Shown: piece after piece, positions 57,364 to 64,000 of the stretch
How the letters are laid out: each line of letters begins with the position of its first letter
How positions within the stretch are numbered: position 1 is the first letter of the stretch
Origin: Monilinia fructicola
Lineage: Eukaryota; Ascomycota; Leotiomycetes; Helotiales; Sclerotiniaceae
Direction of reading: 5' to 3'
Length of the DNA stretch: 64,000 bases
Assembly (NCBI GenBank): GCA_008692225.1
Contig: VICG01000004.1
Span: forward strand, 992,501-1,056,500
The notes under the pieces: generated by a model
The model's input: only the letters and a program-made list of their open reading frames with translations
Told to the model about the DNA's origin: nothing
Databases searched by the model: none
Program-made: the position numbers and the translations under genes

Positions 57364-60315
57364 TTACATTCTCCCGCCTTGATGTTGTAAGTGCGCATTA
57401 TTATTCATATGAAGGTTAGGGTCCCCCATAACGCCGTTTTCGAAGCTTTGGTACGCGCCTCCGGTCATCTCCGCCCAGTCCCATTCGAGAGTCATTGGCA
57501 TCTGCCAGAGATCTTGGGGAACAAAAGGTTGTTGAAAAGCATTTGGATTTAGTGGAGAGTTAAACTCATTGCCATTTGTAAAGCCTTGAACACTTCCAAA
57601 AGGTGTCGCCATGTTTTGACCCATGAAATCATTCCCGGAAGCACTAAAATCCGGCTGCCAATTCGAGTTCGGTGAAGCTCCTTGCATGGGGCTAAATCCG
57701 TTTTGTATGTTGAGATGGTTCGCCGAGTTAGGAGAAAATGCACCAGGCATGGAGTTTTGAGTATTATTCATGGGAGTTTGTGGCTGGCTAGCCCTGGGTA
57801 TATGGGACGATTTAGCCGAATCGTCGTGACTCTTGCGTTTTCTTCTTGAGGATGTCTCCTTTTCTGCTTTGTCCAAGACAACCTTGGCTATTCGTTCAAA
57901 CTCTGAGCAGACTCCAAGCATACGTTTTACGCCTCCATTCTCTTCTTCGCTGCCCAACATGGAGAGAAAGTTGACAACAAGATTCATGAGGCGTACATCA
58001 GAACGTGCCCGAGGATCTTGAGGATTCTGTAGAATATTGCCAAAGAGAGTCACGAGGGCAGAAACAGGGAAATAGAGAATGAGCCTGAGTATATTAGCTT
58101 CGAGCAAGGGTGGCGGTGAAACATGACTTACCAGACACAAGCAAAATCGCCCTGAGGAACATATTTGATAAGGTGTATGGAAGCACGAGCAGCCGATACA
58201 CACAACGCAGCGGAAGAAAAGACACGGGGATTTAAAGGTCTAGCATTCAGTCCTTGAATAGCATAGTTAGAAAGACGGCTGGTCCAGTATCCGTGATGAA
58301 CAGACATGCGATGAATCGTAGTCAGACAATTATAGTAAGCGAAATGAAGGACGACAACGTGAAGAATCAATGGAGTATGTGAAGCCTTGATCTCGTGCTC
58401 TGGACGAAAATCGACTGGGATACTATCTTTCCATTCCTCAAGTTGAGAATCAAGCTCTCCTATGGTATTGAGAAGTTCTCCATCAGATTGTTTTGAAGCT
58501 TTAGTGGAATAGAGCTGCTTGTAGACCTTGCTCTCGATGGTCGAAAACTCACACATCAAGCGGAACAAGTTCACCTTTCCTTTTCCATCAGCCAGAGGAA
58601 TATTACCAATATTGTCTTCAGGGTCAGCACTCGGTAATTCAACATTCATATCATCGTCGTCCTGTGCAGGAGGTCTCCCCGAACGTAAGCAAATGTCCTT
58701 GTCTAGCATGTAGCCTATCCAGAATACACGTTTACGTTGCTCGATCTCCACTGGGTTAAGATTGAAACCTGATCCGCGTTTGTGGAGCCCAATACTGTGC
58801 GACAAACGAATGGCAGCTGCCACAAGAAAGAAGGAGGGCTGTGGATTGGGTGTGCCCTGCATGAACAAGGCCATGCCCAACAAAGCTTGTACGCTCAGAA
58901 GATCCGTATTACGCATGGTGAGCTCCGTGAAGACACCCATAGCATTTTTGAGGTAACCCCAAGCTTTCGTGTCTTCCTCTTGTGGCACGAGATGGCTCAT
59001 AACACGAAGACGATGAGCAATTGCCAGTGCACAGTTGAGACTTGCCCACCACCCGGAGCCTTCATAAGGGTCACTAGAGTATTGCCGGTCGACTAAGTGC
59101 ATGAAGGTAGGTTGGTGGAAAAGTGGAAACATGCAATTAAAGTTCTCGAAAAAATCTTTGAGTAAGGATACGCACTCATTTTTGGGAGGTAGTCGCCTCC
59201 ATACCGGGCGTGCAAATAAGTCCGAGAATACTTCTGGCTTCCAATACATCATTTTATTATCGTCCACTGAAGCGGACGAGATCATTTCCTGGAAAGATGA
59301 GTCGCCTGTTTTCTCGTTGACCCACGAGATACCTTTTGGTGAAAAGATAGAGAATCCAGAGGAGGATCCTAAACTTGTCAGCAGAACACACTCCCACCCG
59401 ACAATATTTCATACCTATGTATCGAGTTTCTCCACAATTGTTCGTGACTAGAGAGCACATCATGTCCGATAAGGCCTCAACTGGCTCCTCCTTATCCTCA
59501 CTTTCCCCGTTCCTACCGTCTTTACTGTTACGCTTCTCGGGATCTTTGTTTGGTTCTGGTGACGCTATAGTACTTAGAGGAGTCGCTCCATTCGCATCAG
59601 ACGGACCGCCCGGGGTACTTTGAGACGGAGATGTCGCGCTTGAGCCAGGCACAGCAGACGCTCTGCGCGAAAGGTTTTTTTTCCTGTAACCTTTTCTCCA
59701 ACGTTCCCAAAATCCGTCCGCCCGCCATCTTCTTCGTTGAGGAGACCTGAAATATTATCCGTCAACCATTGTTACCCCCTAGTATTTCTGAATTGGTGAA
59801 GCAAACCAGATAGCTTGAGCAAACTTTCCATGCGGCCCAGACGATTCTCTAGACCCTCAATGTATTTCGCTCTGCCCGAAAATCAGTGACCATGTAGCAA
59901 CTTTGTTCACCTATCATTCTCACCCTTTTGGAGGGTTTCTCTTCTTCTCGACATGTGTGAAAACACATTCCGTTTTGTAATTGATGCAGTGCGTACAAGC
60001 TGGTAACTTTCCATCGCACTTGATCTTCTTCTTCCGGCACATGTCACAAGCCTGCCGTCGTCAGCCCGATTATCCATTTTCCGTCTGCAGAGCATTAGAT
60101 CCTACCCTCGCTATCCTCCTCCTCTTCGCCTCATTGGCTTCATCGAGAAGGGTTCCATCACCAAAGATTGGAGCGGTCAAATCGGGTAATGTTGAAGAGA
60201 TCGATAAGCCATCTGCAGTGTAAGGCCCGAAGATTTGAGGCGGGGGGTTCATCAAGGGTGGCGCCGAAATCTGGGGCATGAAAGCATTGTTATCATGGTG
60301 CATGGAATCCATCAT
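57364..60315 (-). CDS. Zn(II)2Cys6 transcription factor with fungal-specific domain, two frameshifts
   Basis: Nuclear fungal regulator. Exons: 60106-60315, 59924-60051, 59807-59871, 59415-59746, 58132-59368, 57364-58084. The zinc cluster at residues 72-99 has C72, C75, C82, C89, C92 and C99 with the canonical spacing C-x2-C-x6-C-x6-C-x2-C-x6-C. A linker and coiled coil follow ([20 protein letters not shown]). The middle region has the Fungal_trans signature ([40 protein letters not shown]). The C-terminus is Asn/Gln/Pro-rich, likely activating. In exon 4 two extra bases are needed to explain a frame change: one near 59704-59705, one in the T8 run 59675-59682. Corrected, 2691 nt and 896 residues. 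The target pathway is not identifiable from the sequence. Confidence 0.93.
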
Positions 60316-62957
60316 CGGTGACTATCGCATAGTAAAATGATTGACTTTGCTAAAATGTATAAGAGTAAGTAATTAAAATTGATTGAGCGGTCCTTGTTGA
60401 ATCATTGAGTGGGAAGGTGATTTCGTATTCGTACAGCTTCAGGTCGCAATCGATGGGGCCTCGGATTCCCTGTGCATTCCCGGTTATTGGGTGAGGAGAT
60501 TTCTTTGTGACTGAGGCGCTGTTTTGTGAATCCTGACGCAAGAGTTTGATGACAAGGACGAGGGTTAAAGTGAAGAATGCGTCAAATCAAGAGTTGTGAA
60601 GAGTTGTGAAGTGAGGTGAGGTGAGGTGAGGTGAGGTGAGGTGAGGTGAGGTGAAGTGAAGTGAAGTGAAGTGAAGTGAAGTGAGGTGAGGTGAGGTGAG
60701 GTTATGTGATGTTATCAGATATGGTTGGTGTGGTTGTCGGGTACTCAAGTAGTGATATTGGGAAAAGGAAAGAGTTTACTTGTACTCATCCATGGATAGA
60801 TCAACAAAGAGAGAGAGAAGCAGGGGGTTGAGGAAGCAATAAATAAAGGATAGCTGGAGTGTCTAGGAGTATCGAGGGGTCGTTTCGGTGGTCGAGTACA
60901 TTGGATGCGATACCCAGTGCTTATTATCTTCAAATAAAAGTCTGAGCTTTGTCAAGCTCTAGCGGAGTACTAGTTAGTAGCTGGAGGGAGGAGAAGGGAG
61001 ACAGACGGCAGCCTTGGAATTATAGTAAGGGTATATGATGGATTACAAATGGAATTGAAGCATCGAATGAAGCTGGGGTAGACAGATACAAAGAAAGGGC
61101 CAATCGGAAAGGCTTCAAAGACTCCTAATTCTTTTTTGAAACACAAGGAGAGATATTGTACGTAGAGAGGTGGTCGATATTATTTTTGGTGTTGTTATTT
61201 GCAATAATATTACCTAGTACTGTACTCGAGGCGTGAGTTCTAATCATAATGAGGGTTGCATCATACAAATAAAGAGCTGTTGAAGATTAATAATACTTGA
61301 TCATCGATCCATTCATCCATCCTCTCATCCACCAGTGATCCATCCATTCATCCATTCATCCCATTATTATTTCACAACCTCAATATTGCCACCACCTATC
61401 TTGCACGCTACAACTACAATACCACAATACTACAATACTACAACAATACAACACTACAACACTACAACACTACATCACTACATCACTCCAACACCATCGC
61501 AAAAGACCATCGATCAAAAAAATAATACGGGTGAGATCATCCGAGAGATCTTCAATAAAGAGAAACAATACATTTGACACAATCACATAAACATATCAAT
61601 AAATATCTTCTTTGGGCTTTATTTACTTTTTCTTCTTCTTCTTCTGCTTCTGATTAATATCTAGCCCCGATTTACCAAAGATGTTGAATTAAAGTTAAAG
61701 CCAGCTGCTTTGGGATGGGGGATCTTCTACCCAGCTAGGGTCCACGTCCTGTGGGTAATTGTCGATTGTAGCATTGATGGCTTCAAGCTCAAGGTTACGG
61801 TGGCTACTCGATCATGATAGCTAGCATCAATGGCTTGGTCCACGGGTTGCTCGAGATACCTGCCTATCTGCCAACCCATCTACCTACCTCCCTCGCACAC
61901 GCACTGATGATGCACATGAGGATGATCAGGGTACAATAACCCGAGACTAATGAATCCCCCACAAGCCGCCGACCTTTGCTCCATTGGCCCATTCTCTTGT
62001 ACCTCGTTCCTTTCATACTGTACGGTCCCATTATCGAGGTGCTCGAGGGCTTTCATCACATGGCCATCTTCATCCAATAACCTTATCTTCTTCAATCATT
62101 ATTTCCCTGGTGGCCCCTTCGCGAGTGCAACGCCAAATCCGATACTACGGTAACAAGTTCTAGGCGCCATCGGCCAATGTGGGGGGTTGAAGAGACTTCT
62201 CCCTGTCCATGGACCAATGACTTATCCGGAAGCTCCAACTCGACATGTTACACGACTGAAACGAATGGGAGCCTTTGTCGGGACGGCCCCTAACCCAGAA
62301 TTCAATCAATGTCACTCCCGGCATCTTCGCTTGGACTCAAAAGGGTACAGACATATCACGGCAGCATCATACATACACGGCCACTTTGATGCTTTGTGTA
62401 CGTCCAAATTTGACGCTTTTCCATTTCTTCAAAGCCTCCCGTCACATTGAGGAATATCACCACGCACTTAAGCTTCAAAATCGCAACGTCGGGTTTCATA
62501 CATAGAAAGACATTATCTTTTATCCCATCCTCTGATCTTGTATCCTAGTCATTCGCATGATGCTACAAAGTGGCGCCTATATTATCCAACAAGATCATTA
62601 AATTTACTCCAATGAAAAAGTACAGGTACCAGGTATCTACTGATATCGGGAGAAATGGCTATCCTAAATCGACGACCCCCTCCCCGAGTGTTTGCCGAGA
62701 GGCATCATAACGTACGAAGCAGCAAATCAGATAAATCTTCACGCGCTCAGTTGGTATCAAAAATCCTGCATATCAGGAGAAAAACGCCAAACCCAAATGT
62801 AGAGTTGCAGGAGATACCTATCCGAGGACAACCCAAAAAAGGCACGGTCCAGGGTGGAATCGCCACAATAACTAAGAGAAAGCAAAAAGCTGCACATTTA
62901 TATCCATGCCGGCGGTCTTCCTGCCGAATTCCCGATCAAACTCAGAAATGTCCTATT
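60316..62957. other. 2.6-kb intergenic region upstream of the Zn-cluster gene
   Basis: No supportable gene. It contains the pentanucleotide satellite at 60606-60700, tandem ATCC/CATT units near 61310-61360 and ACAATACT/ACAACACT repeats near 61415-61490. Short + frames at 61950-62505 and 62655-62981 have no family feature. Confidence 0.5.
60606..60700. repeat. GTGAG/GTGAA pentanucleotide satellite, 19 units
   Basis: Units in order: one GTGAA, eight GTGAG, six GTGAA, four GTGAG, all in perfect 5-bp register. The block arrangement of two variants suggests repeat expansion of a mutated unit. Confidence 0.95.
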
Positions 62958-64000
62958 TCAGACTTCTTCTGTAAATCTTGAGGCATGAGAACCATCTTGT
63001 GAAGGATGTGAGCGACCCAGAAGATCCGGTCTGGGTGGTATAGGTCCAGGTGGTTCCGCAAAGGGTCCATGTTCCGTAACGGGGGTTCTTGCAGGACTTG
63101 GTCTCATGACTGGGACTCCAGAGTCCCTGTTTGGAGGATCAAGAGGTGGGCTCGGTTGTCCTCCGTAGAATCCCTGAGAGTCTCGGTAAAATGAAGTGCC
63201 ACTCAAAGTGTTCGGGTTAGGAACAGCAGGCACCCCAGAGGGATAGAATGAAGACCCGCTCAACGTATTCGGGTTTGGCTCTCCATAGCCATCGCCTCCA
63301 TGTTGCAAAACAGAGGGAAGCTTCTTACCAGATACTCTATAAAAGCCTCTTTCGCTACCGGCCGATGAAACTGTATTAGTTACTGTATTCTGAGATGATC
63401 GCTTATGTTTCGAGAGATTGGCCAATGCAGCAGGAACGGCCATAGCGAGTGATCTACGCTCTGTCATGCTACGCGGCGCCTGGTCAGAGAACCCTCGGGA
63501 TTGGGTTGCAGCACCGCTACCATCATTCCCCCCCGCTCCCCCATTATTTCCACCGCCAGTAATCGTGGAAGGTGCTATACTTCCAAGTGATAACATCCCC
63601 CCATTCTTCTTTTTCCATCTCAACACGAACATTAGAATAAAAAGTAGTGCAGCAAGTCCAGCCACCCCACCTACTACACCGCCCACTATTGTGGATGTAG
63701 AGGGTGACGAACTGTCACCCGTTCCATTGCCACTCCCACTACCCCCAGAAACCGGAGTACTAGTAGCACTGCTCCCCCCAGATACCGAACCAGTGCCGGT
63801 ACCTCCACCTACATAAGCGCTGCTGCTAGTCGAATCGGTTTGAGATGATGAGGATGATGCTGTGGCTGATGTTGTTGTTGATGGCGATGACAATGACAAT
63901 GATGATGATGATGATGATAACGACGACGACGACGACGATGATGACGACGATGGTGATGGCGATGGTGACGAAGATAACGAGAGTGAGGTCGAACCTGTAA
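62958..64000 (-). CDS. Ser-rich single-pass membrane protein, C-terminal part (5' end outside window)
   Basis: The frame is open from the right window edge to a TGA at 62958-62960, so the gene begins beyond 64000; about 346 residues are visible. The extracellular part is a Ser/Thr/Pro/Gly-rich stalk with long serine runs coded by TCA/TCG repeats. One membrane helix follows (STIVGGVVGGVAGLAALLFI, then LMFVLRW and a Lys stop-transfer). The cytoplasmic tail is Pro/Gly/Ser-rich with a duplicated PNPNTLSG.SFY motif. This layout resembles fungal wall-stress sensors (Wsc/Mid2 type) or related mucin-like proteins, but the diagnostic head domain is off the window. Function is inferred only from layout. 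Confidence 0.75.
   Translation of the reverse strand, partial: TGSTSLSLSSSPSPSPSSSSSSSSSSLSSSSSSLSLSSPSTTTSATASSSSSQTDSTSSSAYVGGGTGTGSVSGGSSATSTPVSGGSGSGNGTGDSSSPSTSTIVGGVVGGVAGLAALLFILMFVLRWKKKNGGMLSLGSIAPSTITGGGNNGGAGGNDGSGAATQSRGFSDQAPRSMTERRSLAMAVPAALANLSKHKRSSQNTVTNTVSSAGSERGFYRVSGKKLPSVLQHGGDGYGEPNPNTLSGSSFYPSGVPAVPNPNTLSGTSFYRDSQGFYGGQPSPPLDPPNRDSGVPVMRPSPARTPVTEHGPFAEPPGPIPPRPDLLGRSHPSQDGSHASRFTEEV

Noticed and set aside
1..64000. tRNA, rRNA and CRISPR elements
   Set aside because: A visual scan found no cloverleaf with a GTTCGANTC-type T arm, no rRNA-like conserved stretch and no repeat-spacer array. A tRNAscan-SE or Rfam search would be the proper test.

Overview
The window comes from a filamentous ascomycete fungus (Pezizomycotina). 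Genes are split by short GT-AG introns, mostly 45-80 nt, often with a CTAAT/CTAAC-like branch site. The gene set includes tuberin (missing from baker's yeast but usual in filamentous fungi), a fungal Zn(II)2Cys6 regulator, a Pop8-like RNase P subunit and a DUF7137-type glycoprotein. Intergenic DNA is AT-rich with many microsatellites. A leotiomycete such as a Botrytis or Sclerotinia relative would fit, but that is an impression and not shown by the sequence.

Layout: 0-12.3 kb holds the 3' part of an RFX-type transcription factor, aspartate kinase, a gene-poor 3.8-kb stretch with a decayed reading frame, an AzgA-type purine permease and Kin17. 13-29 kb is a housekeeping block: Spt4 and Pop8 back to back, tuberin (Tsc2), exportin Cse1, eIF3 subunit l and a universal-stress-domain protein. 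30-37 kb is accessory in character: a broken uncharacterised frame, an unrecognised secreted Cys-rich protein, then 5 kb of AT-rich repeat-bearing DNA with a cluster of the 9-mer TACGGAGTA. 37-51.5 kb holds a DUF7137-like surface protein, a CDK11/PITSLRE-type kinase, the complex I assembly methyltransferase NDUFAF7, a divergent pair matching the two halves of the Tm-1 protein (TIM-barrel protein and UPF0261 protein), a Golgi pH regulator homologue and an Nrd1-like RRM protein. 53-64 kb holds a small hypothetical gene, a mitochondrial m-AAA protease, a Zn(II)2Cys6 regulator, a pentanucleotide satellite and the 3' part of a Ser-rich single-pass membrane protein.

Five genes (tuberin, the secreted protein, the UPF0261 protein, the m-AAA protease, the zinc-cluster factor) each contain one to three single-base frameshifts. 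In every case correcting them gives a total length divisible by three and a continuous protein. Many lie in short homopolymers, so assembly error is the leading explanation, but real gene decay is not excluded. Gene models were built by hand from splice signals and frame continuity. Family names rest on recognised motifs, not on database searches.

Functionally the window is mixed: amino-acid synthesis and its cross-pathway control (aspartate kinase), TOR control (tuberin), transcription and RNA work (Spt4, Pop8, Kin17, Nrd1-like, CDK11-like), transport (Cse1, AzgA), translation (eIF3l), and mitochondrial biogenesis and quality control (NDUFAF7, m-AAA). No cluster of co-working genes is seen apart from the divergent Tm-1-like pair.
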